From Streptomyces sp. NBC_01451 (GTDB lineage Bacteria > Actinomycetota > Actinomycetes > Streptomycetales > Streptomycetaceae): DNA of 64,000 nucleotides. The translations under genes were made by a program, and so were the position numbers. Where the stretch lies: NCBI RefSeq assembly GCF_036227485.1, contig NZ_CP109479.1:8742001-8806000 (forward strand), in the 5' to 3' direction. The notes under the pieces are model-generated. The model did not search any database. It was not told where the DNA came from and saw only the letters and a program-made list of their open reading frames with translations. Below, one piece after another: positions 49,304-59,779 of the stretch. Numbering within the stretch: position 1 is the stretch's first letter; each line of letters opens with the position of its first letter.

Positions 49304-50395
49304 TCACCGTTTCGCTCCGGCGGTGGTCAGCCGGGTGAGGACGGCGTCGGCCTCCGCGACGATGCGTTCGACGAGTTCGGCGCAGCTGGGCAGGTCGTCG
49401 ATCACGCCGGTGACCTGGCCGGAGGCGAGGGTGCCCAGGTCCGTCCGGCCGTCGACCATGCCGGCGCGGAGCATCATCGGGGTGTTGGCCGCCATCACGA
49501 CCTGGGACCAGCCCAGTTCGTGGCTGCGGCGCATCGCCAGTCCCTCGCGGACCAGGTCGGACCACGAGGTGCCGGAGGTCTTCCGGAACGTGACGGCGTG
49601 GCGCAGGGAACGGACGAGCCGCGCGGGCGCCCGTTCCCGCAGCAGCCGTTCCACCGCCTCGGTGCGCAGTACGCGCTGGGGGATGCCGTCGAGGACCGGG
49701 GTGACGACGGTGTCGGTGACGCCCCGCCTCAGATACTCGGCCTTGACCGAGTCGCGTACGGTGCTGTCGCTGGTCAGCAGGAACCGCGTGCCCATGGCGA
49801 TGCCCACGGCACCCTGGGCGAGCGCCGCCACCAGCCCCCGCCCGTCGCGGAATCCGCCTGCCGCGATCACCGGGATGTCTACGGCGTCCACGACCTGCGG
49901 GAGCAGGATCGAGGTGGGTACGCCCCCTGTGTGGCCGCCGCCCTCGCTGCCCTGCACGACGACCGCGTCCACGCCCCACGCCTGGACCTTCTCGGCGTGG
50001 CGGCGGGCGCCGACGGACGGGATGACGACCAGCCCGGAGTCCTTGAGTTTGCGTATGACGCGCTCGTGGGGCGCGAGCGCGAAGGACGCGATCTTCACGC
50101 CCTCTCGCACCAACAGGTCACCGCGTTCCAGGACGTCGGGCGAGTCGCCCCGCATGTTCACGCCGAACGGCGCGTCGGTGCGTTCCCGGACGGCCCGGAT
50201 GGCGTCCCGGGTCTCGTCGAGGGAGAGCGTCGCACTGGCCAGGATGCCGAGCGCGCCGGCCGCCGCGGTGGCCGCCGTCAGCTCGGGGCCGGACACATAC
50301 CCCATGCCGGTCTGCACGATGGGGTGGCGGACGCCGACCAGGTCGCACAGCGCGGTGTGCAGGGCGGGATGGACGGGGGCGATGGGGGCGCTCAT
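49304..50395 (-). CDS. Nitronate monooxygenase-family flavoprotein (IpdC-like)
   Basis: The product has 363 residues from ATG 50395; the frame is open upstream through the promoter region, so this start is preferred. It is an NPD-family TIM barrel with FMN-binding features: HPIVQTGMGYVSGPELTAATAAAGALG, VDAVVVQGSEGGGHTGG and PVIAAGGFRDGRGLVAALAQGAVGIAMGTRF. Nitronate monooxygenases act on nitronates, but IpdC in the steroid C/D-ring pathway belongs to the same family and reduces or oxidises a ring-CoA intermediate. The gene is the first of the minus-strand operon and is divergent from ipdA over a 147 bp promoter region with a KstR2-like site, which favours the IpdC role over nitronate oxidation. 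It is followed by the crotonase at 68 bp. Confidence 0.78.
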   Translation of the reverse strand: MSAPIAPVHPALHTALCDLVGVRHPIVQTGMGYVSGPELTAATAAAGALGILASATLSLDETRDAIRAVRERTDAPFGVNMRGDSPDVLERGDLLVREGVKIASFALAPHERVIRKLKDSGLVVIPSVGARRHAEKVQAWGVDAVVVQGSEGGGHTGGVPTSILLPQVVDAVDIPVIAAGGFRDGRGLVAALAQGAVGIAMGTRFLLTSDSTVRDSVKAEYLRRGVTDTVVTPVLDGIPQRVLRTEAVERLLRERAPARLVRSLRHAVTFRKTSGTSWSDLVREGLAMRRSHELGWSQVVMAANTPMMLRAGMVDGRTDLGTLASGQVTGVIDDLPSCAELVERIVAEADAVLTRLTTAGAKR

Positions 50396-50481
50396 GCCGG
50401 GTCTCCTTCTCGCGCCGCTCGCCGGGGCGGGGACGAATCCCCGGGCCCGGCTTCCGAGGGGTTGTCGGTCTGGCCAACGTA

Positions 50482-50503
50482 ACCTAACAAGTGTTTGATA
50501 GGT
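50482..50503. promoter_or_regulatory. KstR2-like operator in the divergent ipd promoter region
   Basis: AACAAGTGTTTGAT at 50486-50499 matches the KstR2 operator AnCAAGnnCTTGnT at nine of its ten fixed positions (one C to T). The flanks ACCTA (50482-50486) and TAGGT (50499-50503) make it part of a wider 22 bp imperfect palindrome. It lies between the divergent ipdC-like (start 50395) and ipdA-like (start 50543) genes, so one repressor site could control both operons. KstR2 is a TetR-family repressor that responds to HIP-CoA. The consensus is from memory. No kstR2 gene is in the window. Confidence 0.72.
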
Positions 50504-50542
50504 AAGACTCCGTAAGGGTGAGAGCGTGGGAGGGATCGGTCC

Positions 50543-51421
50543 ATGGGTGACAAGTCGATGTCCCTGGAGGACTTCGCCGGCACCGTCGAGTCGGGCATGA
50601 CGATCGGAATCGGCGGGTGGGGATCGCGACGCAAACCGATGGCACTCGTGCGCCGGCTTCTGCGTTCCGACGTGCGTGACCTGACCGTCGTCACGTTCGG
50701 CGGCCCGGACGTGGGGCTGCTGTGCGCGGCGGGAAAGGTGCGCAAGCTCGTCTACGGCTTCGTGTCGCTGGACAGCATCGCCCTCGACCCGCACTTCCGC
50801 GCGGTACGGGAGCGGGGCGGAGTGGAGACCGCCGAGTACGACGAGGGCATGTTCGTCACCGGCCTGCGGGCCGCCGCGAGCCGTCTGTCCTTCCTGCCGA
50901 CCCGCGCGGGCCTGGGCTCCGACGTCCTCACGATGAACCCGGACCTGGTGACGATCGCCTCCCCGTACGACGACGAGGAGTACGTCGCGATGCGGGCCCT
51001 GCGGCTCGATGCGGCCCTGGTGCACGTCAACCGGGCCGACCGGGCGGGCAACGCCCAGTACCTGGGCCCGGACCCGTACTTCGACGACCTGTTCGCGATG
51101 GCGGCCGACCGCTGCTATGTGAGCACCGAGCGCATCGTGGAGCCGGCCGACCTGCTCGCCGCCGGGCCCGCGCAGTCACTGCTGATCAGCCGCCTCTTCG
51201 TCAACGGGGTGATCGAGGCACCTCGTGGCGCGCACTTCACCTCCTGCGATCCCGACTACGGGCGGGACGAGGCCTTCCAGGCGCACTACGCGTCGGCGGC
51301 GCGGGACGCGGACTCCTGGCGGCTGTTCCGCAAGACGTTCCTCGACGGCGACGAGCGGGCGTACCAGGAGGCGGTGGCGGAGTTCCACGCCAACCGCGAC
51401 GGACAGGAGGAGGGCCGATGA
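50543..51421 (+). CDS. ipdA: CoA-transferase family subunit A of ring-hydrolase (IpdA-like)
   Basis: The product has 292 residues from ATG 50543, with GGGAGGG upstream. The N-terminus VESGMTIGIGGWGSRRKPMALVRRLL is the glycine-rich start of the CoA-transferase family I alpha subunit. It continues VVTFGGPDVGLLCAAGKVRKLVYGFVSLD and ETAEYDEGMFVTGLRAAA. IpdA and IpdB form a hydrolase that opens the last steroid ring (COCHEA-CoA), rather than a transferase; a similar sequence also fits glutaconate CoA-transferase A. The adjacent genes and the KstR2-like site favour IpdA. The stop overlaps the ipdB-like start by 4 nt, so both subunits are made in equal amounts. Confidence 0.8.
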   Translation: MGDKSMSLEDFAGTVESGMTIGIGGWGSRRKPMALVRRLLRSDVRDLTVVTFGGPDVGLLCAAGKVRKLVYGFVSLDSIALDPHFRAVRERGGVETAEYDEGMFVTGLRAAASRLSFLPTRAGLGSDVLTMNPDLVTIASPYDDEEYVAMRALRLDAALVHVNRADRAGNAQYLGPDPYFDDLFAMAADRCYVSTERIVEPADLLAAGPAQSLLISRLFVNGVIEAPRGAHFTSCDPDYGRDEAFQAHYASAARDADSWRLFRKTFLDGDERAYQEAVAEFHANRDGQEEGR

Positions 51422-52182
51422 CGGAGATCACCCGGGCCGAGGTGTGCGCCGCGGCCTGCGCCGACGCGTGGCGCGATGCCGGTGAGGTGCTCGCGCACAC
51501 GGCCGGTGTGCTGCCCTCGATCGGAGCACGCCTCGCCCGTCTGACGACCAGCCCGGACCTGGTGCTGACCGACGGCGAGGCCTATTTCATGAGTGATCCG
51601 CCACCGCTCGGCCGGACCGCAGCGGACGGGGGCGTCGTCGAGGGCTGGGTGCCGTACCGGCGGGTCTTCGACATCGTCGCCAGTGGCCGTCGGCAGAGCA
51701 TGATGGGCGCCAGCCAGATCGACCGCTACGGCAACCAGAACATCTCCCTCATCGGCGACTGGCGCCGTCCCACGCGCCAGCTCATCGGCGTGCGCGGCGC
51801 CCCGGGCAACACGGCCAACCACCGCACCGACTACTGGGTGGCCCGGCACACCCCGAAGGTCTTCGTCGAGAAGGTCGACGTGGTCTGCGGTGTGGGCAAC
51901 GACCGTGCGCGCGGCGGCAAGGGGCTCAGATTCCACGACCTCGGCGTGGTGATCACCAACCTCGCGGTCCTCGACTACGGGGACGACGGACGGCTGCGCG
52001 TGCGCTCACTGCATCCCGGCGTCACCGCGGACGAGGTGCACGCGAACACCGGCTTCGCGCTCGACGCGACCGGCGCCCCCGAGACCCGTCTGCCCGACGG
52101 GACCGAACTGCGGCTCATCCGCGAGGTCGTCGACCCGGGCGGCCTGCGCGAGCGCGAGGTGAGCCGGGGTGCCGGGTCGTAG
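51418..52182 (+). CDS. ipdB: CoA-transferase family subunit B of ring-hydrolase (IpdB-like)
   Basis: The product has 254 residues from ATG 51418, inside the stop of ipdA. TRAEVCAAACADAWRDAGEVLAHTAG starts it. PDLVLTDGEAYFM, FDIVASGRRQSMMGASQIDRYGNQNIS (near 80-105) and VDVVCGVGNDRARGGKGLRFHDLGVVITNLAVLDY are beta-subunit signatures. The Glu/Gln of the active-site loop in this subunit differs from true CoA-transferases in the IpdB group, but I do not assign it by residue. The last codons overlap the 5-prime arm of a perfect 23 bp terminator. It acts with IpdA in the cytoplasm on a ring-opened CoA ester. Confidence 0.8.
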   Translation: MTEITRAEVCAAACADAWRDAGEVLAHTAGVLPSIGARLARLTTSPDLVLTDGEAYFMSDPPPLGRTAADGGVVEGWVPYRRVFDIVASGRRQSMMGASQIDRYGNQNISLIGDWRRPTRQLIGVRGAPGNTANHRTDYWVARHTPKVFVEKVDVVCGVGNDRARGGKGLRFHDLGVVITNLAVLDYGDDGRLRVRSLHPGVTADEVHANTGFALDATGAPETRLPDGTELRLIREVVDPGGLREREVSRGAGS

Positions 52183-52205
52183 GACCCGGCACCCCGGCTC
52201 ACCTC
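52156..52205. terminator. Perfect 23 bp terminator overlapping the 3-prime end of ipdB
   Basis: The left arm is 52156-52178 (GAGGTGAGCCGG then GGTGCCGGGTC) and the right arm is its exact reverse complement at 52183-52205. The loop is GTAG, which holds the last base of the Ser codon and the stop TAG. It separates ipdB from the convergent GH10-GH62 gene (stop at 52224), so it can end both transcripts. Confidence 0.88.
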
Positions 52206-52223
52206 ATCGGGACAATCAGCCGT

Positions 52224-55977
<3,754 letters not shown>

Positions 55978-56049
55978 GCGAGCGCTCCTCTTGTCTGGGG
56001 GCTAAGAGGTGTGCGTAGTCGGGCGCGGGGCGAGGAATCGGCTCTTAGT

Positions 56050-56065
56050 GTTCGACATGTCGAAC
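56050..56065. promoter_or_regulatory. Perfect 16 bp palindromic operator in the GH43 leader
   Basis: GTTCGACATGTCGAAC reads the same on both strands. It is 20-36 nt downstream of the predicted start of the GH43 transcript and about 73 bp before its ATG, a position where a bound repressor would block elongation. Its sequence suits a LacI- or GntR-type regulator of plant-polysaccharide genes. No such gene is in the window. Confidence 0.7.
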
Positions 56066-56091
56066 GTTGGCCGCGTCTTCGGGCATCTTGG

Positions 56092-56119
56092 ATACTAGAA
56101 GGCGCGCGGCGCGCGTCAA
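56092..56119 (-). promoter_or_regulatory. Promoter of the GH43 operon
   Basis: On the minus strand TTGACG (56119-56114) and TAGTAT (56097-56092) are separated by 16 bp. This is a good match to the housekeeping sigma pattern of Streptomyces. Transcription would start near 56085, giving a leader of about 110 nt that includes the palindrome at 56050-56065. Confidence 0.72.
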
Positions 56120-56147
56120 TACCCCTCGCATCATTCGCTTTTCACGT

Positions 56148-56159
56148 CGAAAGGTTTCG
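56148..56159. promoter_or_regulatory. CGAAA-N2-TTTCG inverted repeat upstream of the GH43 promoter
   Basis: CGAAA (56148-56152) and TTTCG (56155-56159) form a short symmetric site about 30 bp upstream of the -35 box. The GAAA-N-TTTC pattern occurs at operators of polysaccharide genes in Streptomyces (from memory). It also overlaps the end of the amidohydrolase gene by no base. Confidence 0.5.
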
Positions 56160-57062
56160 TCACTTCTTGCCTGTGAGCAGCCGCCGCGGATTGGCGATGC
56201 GGAAGGCGTACGCCGCCGCTCCGCCCAGCCCGAAACCGGGGTGCAGCGGAGGCTCCGCGTAGGGCCGGTCCGAGCCCTGCACGACGGCATCGGCGCCGAG
56301 GGCGCGGACGACCGCGTCGACGGCGCGAGGACCGTAGGACGACGTGTCGACGAAGACGCCCGGGTCCACGTTTCCCTCCGGGCCGCCGCCCCGGGCCGTG
56401 AAACGCTCCCCGTGCAGCGGGGCGAGCCCGGCCAGCAGGGCGAAGCACACCCGCAACTGCGGGTGGCGGGGCCGGCCGAAGGCTCGGAAGGCGAACCAGG
56501 CGGCGTGCATCTGCTGGACGTACGGAACCATCGCCGGCCACCATCCCGGACCCGTCGGCCCGCCGGCCGCCGGTCCCGGGTGGACGAACAGCGGCAGGTC
56601 GCGTTCTTCGAGCAGATCGAGGAGCGGGGCGCACCGCTCGTAACCGGCGGCGTCGGCAAGGGCGTTCGCCGGCAACTGGAGGCCGGCGAACCCTCGGTCG
56701 AGGTCCTTGGCCGTCGCGTTCGTGTCGATGTCCCGTACGCAGGCTGCGGCCCAGGCGTCGAAAGGTTTCGGGAGGGCGGCCGATCCGTCGTGATACGCGT
56801 CCAGCAGGGGTCGTGCCTCGGCTGCGGGCAGCCACTCCACGCCGATCGGGGCGGACAGCGAGACGAGCACCCGGCCGAGACCGTCGGCGGCGGCGAGTTC
56901 CGCACGGCCGGCCACGTCGTGGTCGGCGGGCGGAATCTCGTAGGGCGGCTCACCGTTCAGGTGCAGGGTCCAGCCGTCGAGGAAGGGTGGTTCGCGACGT
57001 GAGCGCAGGGCCGCCACCAGCGACGGGGTCCACAGATGCTGGTGCACGTCGACGCTGGTCAT
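56160..57062 (-). CDS. Amidohydrolase family 2 (metal-dependent TIM-barrel hydrolase/decarboxylase)
   Basis: The product has 300 residues. It begins MTSVDVHQHLW with the metal-binding HxH (His7, His9). Further features are LPLFVHPGPAA (near 157, metal His) and VFVDTSSYGP and VVQGSDRPYAEPP (catalytic Asp). This is the ACMSD/2-pyrone-4,6-dicarboxylate lactonase-like group of amidohydrolases, acting on C-N, C-C or ester bonds. Its ATG overlaps the lyase gene stop (ATGA), so it is coupled. As the last gene of the lyase operon it could hydrolyse or decarboxylate the lyase product. The substrate is not predictable; the metal ligands appear intact. Confidence 0.8.
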   Translation of the reverse strand: MTSVDVHQHLWTPSLVAALRSRREPPFLDGWTLHLNGEPPYEIPPADHDVAGRAELAAADGLGRVLVSLSAPIGVEWLPAAEARPLLDAYHDGSAALPKPFDAWAAACVRDIDTNATAKDLDRGFAGLQLPANALADAAGYERCAPLLDLLEERDLPLFVHPGPAAGGPTGPGWWPAMVPYVQQMHAAWFAFRAFGRPRHPQLRVCFALLAGLAPLHGERFTARGGGPEGNVDPGVFVDTSSYGPRAVDAVVRALGADAVVQGSDRPYAEPPLHPGFGLGGAAAYAFRIANPRRLLTGKK

Positions 57063-58645
57063 GACGTTCCTCCCACCGGGGGTGACGATTCTTCCAGCAT
57101 CGCGCGCAGCGCGCCCCGGACGTCGTCGGACCCCAGGATGCCCCTACTCACCGCCTCCACGTCCACCCCACAGGGCCGGTCGTCGTCGAGGCCGGGCACG
57201 GCCGCCCGGATCGCCCGGTGCAGGAACCGGGGCCCCCGGCCGAGGGCGGGCGGCGCCGCCAGGTCCACCGCCTGCGCGGCGACCACGGCCTCCACGGCGA
57301 GCAGCAGCCGCAGCCGGGCGAGGACCGTCGCCAGCCGTCGCGCTCCGAGCGACGCGTTGGTCGAGTCGTCCTCGACGGCGTCCGCGCCGTGACGGGGGTC
57401 GGTGGACACCGGCGCGGACAGCAGACGGATCTCGGCCACGAGTGCCTGCGCCGTCTTGGTCAGGGGCGCGAAGCCCGAGCGCTCCGGTCCGTACGGCGAC
57501 AGGTTCGCGGGCAGTCCGCTGACGCCGGGGTCGAGCAGTCGGCGCATGCGTTCGGCGGAGACCGACGCCGTCTGGGCCAGTGCCAGGGCGAGGGTGTCGA
57601 GGGCGAGGGCCAGGGCCGGGGTGTGGAAGTTGCCGGAGGAGAGGATCTCGCCGGTGTCGGGCAGCACCACCGGGTTGTCGCCGCAGCCGTTCAGTTCCGG
57701 GGCGAGCGCGGCCCCGGCGAAGTCCAGGGCGGCGTACGCGGCACCGTGCACCTGGGCGGCGCAGCGCAGGCTGACGGGGTCCTGGACGCGCCGGGCGTTG
57801 CGCGGATCGCCCAGCTCACCGCCGTCCAGCAGGGCGAGCAGCTCACGCGCGGCGCGGGACTGGCCGGGGGCGGGGCGCAGGGCCAGTACCCGGGCGTCGA
57901 GCGGGCTCGTGTTCGCCCGGAACCCCTCGTAGGTCAGTGCCGTGACCGCCTGCGCCAGGGCGAGGAGTGCGGCGGCCTCGTGCAGGACGAGCGCGCCCTG
58001 TCCGGCCGCCAGTGGGCTCGCGCTGCACAGCACATGCCCGTCCTTGGGGCCGAGTACGGCCGGCGCGAGTCCGGCCCGCCGCAGTGCCGTGGCGCCGTCG
58101 AGCACCTCCCCGTCGAACTCGGCGCTGCCCTCGCCGATGACGACCAGACCGACATGCGCGAGCTGGCACAGGTCGGAGGCGCCGATCGACCCCACCTCGG
58201 GGATCACGGGATGGACCCGCGCGTTGAGCATCGCCACGAGCAGCCGCGGGATCTCCGGCCGCACCCCGCTGCCGCCGCCCGCGATGCCGTTCACCCGGGC
58301 GAGGACGGCTGCGCGGACGACCGGCACCGGCAGCGGATCGCCGACCGCGTTCGCCCTTCCCCGTACCGTGCGGACGCTGAACTCCTCCAGCTCGGCGCGC
58401 GGCAGGGCGTAGGAGGAGCGGGTGCCGAGTCCCGTCGTCAGGCCGTACGTCGGCACCTGGCTGTCGACGACGTCCTCGACGACGGCCCGTTCACGTTCCA
58501 GTCGTGGCAACACCCCTTCCGCCAGGGTGACTTGGGCGCCGTGGTGGGCGACGGCGACGACATCGGCGAAGGACAGACTCCGCCCGTCGACGAAGACCTC
58601 GGCGACCTTCGCGATGCCGGCGTCCGTCAAACCGGTGTCCGTCAT
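57059..58645 (-). CDS. Histidine/aromatic ammonia-lyase-like protein with altered MIO motif
   Basis: The product has 528 residues from ATG 58645 (MTDTGLTDAGIAK), the length of HAL-family lyases (500-540). Conserved features are VPTYGLTTGLGTR (Tyr of the YG-TG motif), QDPVSLRCAAQVHGA, LNGCGDNPVV with SSGNFHTPALALALD, and GLPANLSPYG. The MIO-forming tripeptide Ala-Ser-Gly, normally in GS(V/I)GASGDL, reads GSIGASDLCQL (Ala156-Ser157-Asp158); exactly one Gly codon is missing. Without that Gly the MIO cofactor is not expected to form. From memory, a MIO-lacking HAL homologue is known in ergothionase, which eliminates trimethylamine. The gene is coupled to an amidohydrolase downstream and to an ornithine-cyclodeaminase-like gene upstream (4 nt overlaps) and is divergent from a betaine-type importer. 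A non-MIO elimination lyase is likely; the substrate is unknown. Confidence 0.82.
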   Translation of the reverse strand: MTDTGLTDAGIAKVAEVFVDGRSLSFADVVAVAHHGAQVTLAEGVLPRLERERAVVEDVVDSQVPTYGLTTGLGTRSSYALPRAELEEFSVRTVRGRANAVGDPLPVPVVRAAVLARVNGIAGGGSGVRPEIPRLLVAMLNARVHPVIPEVGSIGASDLCQLAHVGLVVIGEGSAEFDGEVLDGATALRRAGLAPAVLGPKDGHVLCSASPLAAGQGALVLHEAAALLALAQAVTALTYEGFRANTSPLDARVLALRPAPGQSRAARELLALLDGGELGDPRNARRVQDPVSLRCAAQVHGAAYAALDFAGAALAPELNGCGDNPVVLPDTGEILSSGNFHTPALALALDTLALALAQTASVSAERMRRLLDPGVSGLPANLSPYGPERSGFAPLTKTAQALVAEIRLLSAPVSTDPRHGADAVEDDSTNASLGARRLATVLARLRLLLAVEAVVAAQAVDLAAPPALGRGPRFLHRAIRAAVPGLDDDRPCGVDVEAVSRGILGSDDVRGALRAMLEESSPPVGGTS

Positions 58646-59643
58646 GAGAAGCGGAGTTTCTGGCCGAGGCCGCGTTCCTCGGCCTTTCTCAGCATGGCGG
58701 CGCCCAGTGCGATGTCGGAGAGGGAGAGGCCGCGGTGCCAGAACAGGTTCGTTTCCTCGGGGCTCTCCCGGCCGGGTCTGCGGCCCGCGACGATCTCGCC
58801 CAGCTCGCCGTGCAGATTGGTCCTGTTGAGCCGACCGGAGTCGACATGGGCGCGCAGGGCGCCGAACGGTCCGGCGTGTGCCTGGCCCCAGTCGTCGACG
58901 ACGATCTTGTCCATGATGTCGGTCAGGCTCAGCTCGACCGCGCTGTTCGTCCCGTAGGGCACGACCAGGGCGCCCGGGGCGATCCACTCCGTCTTCAGGA
59001 GTGGCTCCGGACGTTCGAGGCGGGACGCCTCCACCACGATGTCCGCGCCCTCCACGCAGCTCCGCCAGTCCTCCGTCACGACGACCGGTTTGCCGAGGTC
59101 CCGTTCCAGACGCCCGGCGAAGGCCTCGCGGCTCTCCGGGCGGCGTGAGTGGACGCGGATCTCGGTGAGGTCGAAGAGCCGGTCGAGGAGGCGGACGTTC
59201 CAGTACGAGGTGGCGCGGGCGCCGATGTGTCCCAGCACCCTGGCGTCCGGACGCGCCAGGTGCCGAGCCCCCAGCGCGGTGAGCGCGCCGGTGCGCATCT
59301 CGGTCAGGGCGGTCGCGTCGACCACGGCCACCGGCATTCCGGTACGCGGGTCGAAGAGGTTGAGCAGAGCCATCTCGGACGGCAGACCGGCCTTGTAGTT
59401 GCCGACGAAGTCGCCCACGATCTTGACCCCGGCCAGCGACAGCGGGGCGACATAGCCGCGCAGCACGTTGAAGTGACCGTCGAACGCGGGGTCGGGCACG
59501 AGGTGGACGCGCGGTTCGATCACCGTCTCGCCCTGCCCCTGGGCGCGCAGCCCCTCCTCGACGGCGTCGAGGATCTCGGCGTCGGTCAGCTCCAGTTGTT
59601 CGATGTCGGAGCCGTTCAAAAAGGTGAACCAGACCGGATTCAT
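58642..59643 (-). CDS. Ornithine cyclodeaminase/mu-crystallin family protein
   Basis: The product has 333 residues from ATG 59643 (MNPVWFTFLNG), with AGGA nine nt upstream; ATG 59661 would add six residues and is also possible. VGNYKAGLPSEMALLNLFDPRTGMPVAVVDATALTEMRTGALTALGARHLA is the family signature, and VLGHIGARATSYWNVRLLD is the Rossmann motif. Members bind NAD(P) and act as cyclodeaminases, ketimine reductases or amino-acid dehydrogenases. The operon order is this gene, the HAL-like lyase, then the amidohydrolase, all overlapping by 4 nt, so they form one catabolic unit. A role in reducing or deaminating an amino or imino acid released from an imported betaine is a fair guess. The substrate is open. 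Confidence 0.83.
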   Translation of the reverse strand: MNPVWFTFLNGSDIEQLELTDAEILDAVEEGLRAQGQGETVIEPRVHLVPDPAFDGHFNVLRGYVAPLSLAGVKIVGDFVGNYKAGLPSEMALLNLFDPRTGMPVAVVDATALTEMRTGALTALGARHLARPDARVLGHIGARATSYWNVRLLDRLFDLTEIRVHSRRPESREAFAGRLERDLGKPVVVTEDWRSCVEGADIVVEASRLERPEPLLKTEWIAPGALVVPYGTNSAVELSLTDIMDKIVVDDWGQAHAGPFGALRAHVDSGRLNRTNLHGELGEIVAGRRPGRESPEETNLFWHRGLSLSDIALGAAMLRKAEERGLGQKLRFS

Positions 59644-59689
59644 GCTGGTGTCCTGCCGCATTTCGGACGTCCTGGCCTGATTTCGTGTG

Positions 59690-59762
59690 ATTGTAACGTG
59701 CCGTTTACAGCTGGGCATTGACTGTCATTCAGTCACGGATAACTCTGCATGACCATATGCAG
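59690..59762. promoter_or_regulatory. Divergent promoter with three inverted repeats
   Basis: The 136 bp region between the cyclodeaminase and ABC genes carries TGTAA-N8-TTACA (59692-59709), TGACTG-N5-CAGTCA (59719-59735, perfect) and CTGCAT-N6-ATGCAG (59745-59762, perfect). TTGACT at 59718-59723 may be the -35 box toward the ABC operon, inside the second repeat. TACAAT on the minus strand (59695-59690) is a good -10 box toward the cyclodeaminase. Such arrays suit a dimeric regulator; the RpiR-type gene at 63390 is a candidate. Confidence 0.6.
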
Positions 59763-59779
59763 TCGGGTAAGGGGCAGCT

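Noticed and set aside
49304..50395. Simple detoxifying nitronate monooxygenase
   Set aside because: The sequence allows it, but its position in an IpdAB-FadE-crotonase set with a KstR2-like operator makes the IpdC-type role more likely.
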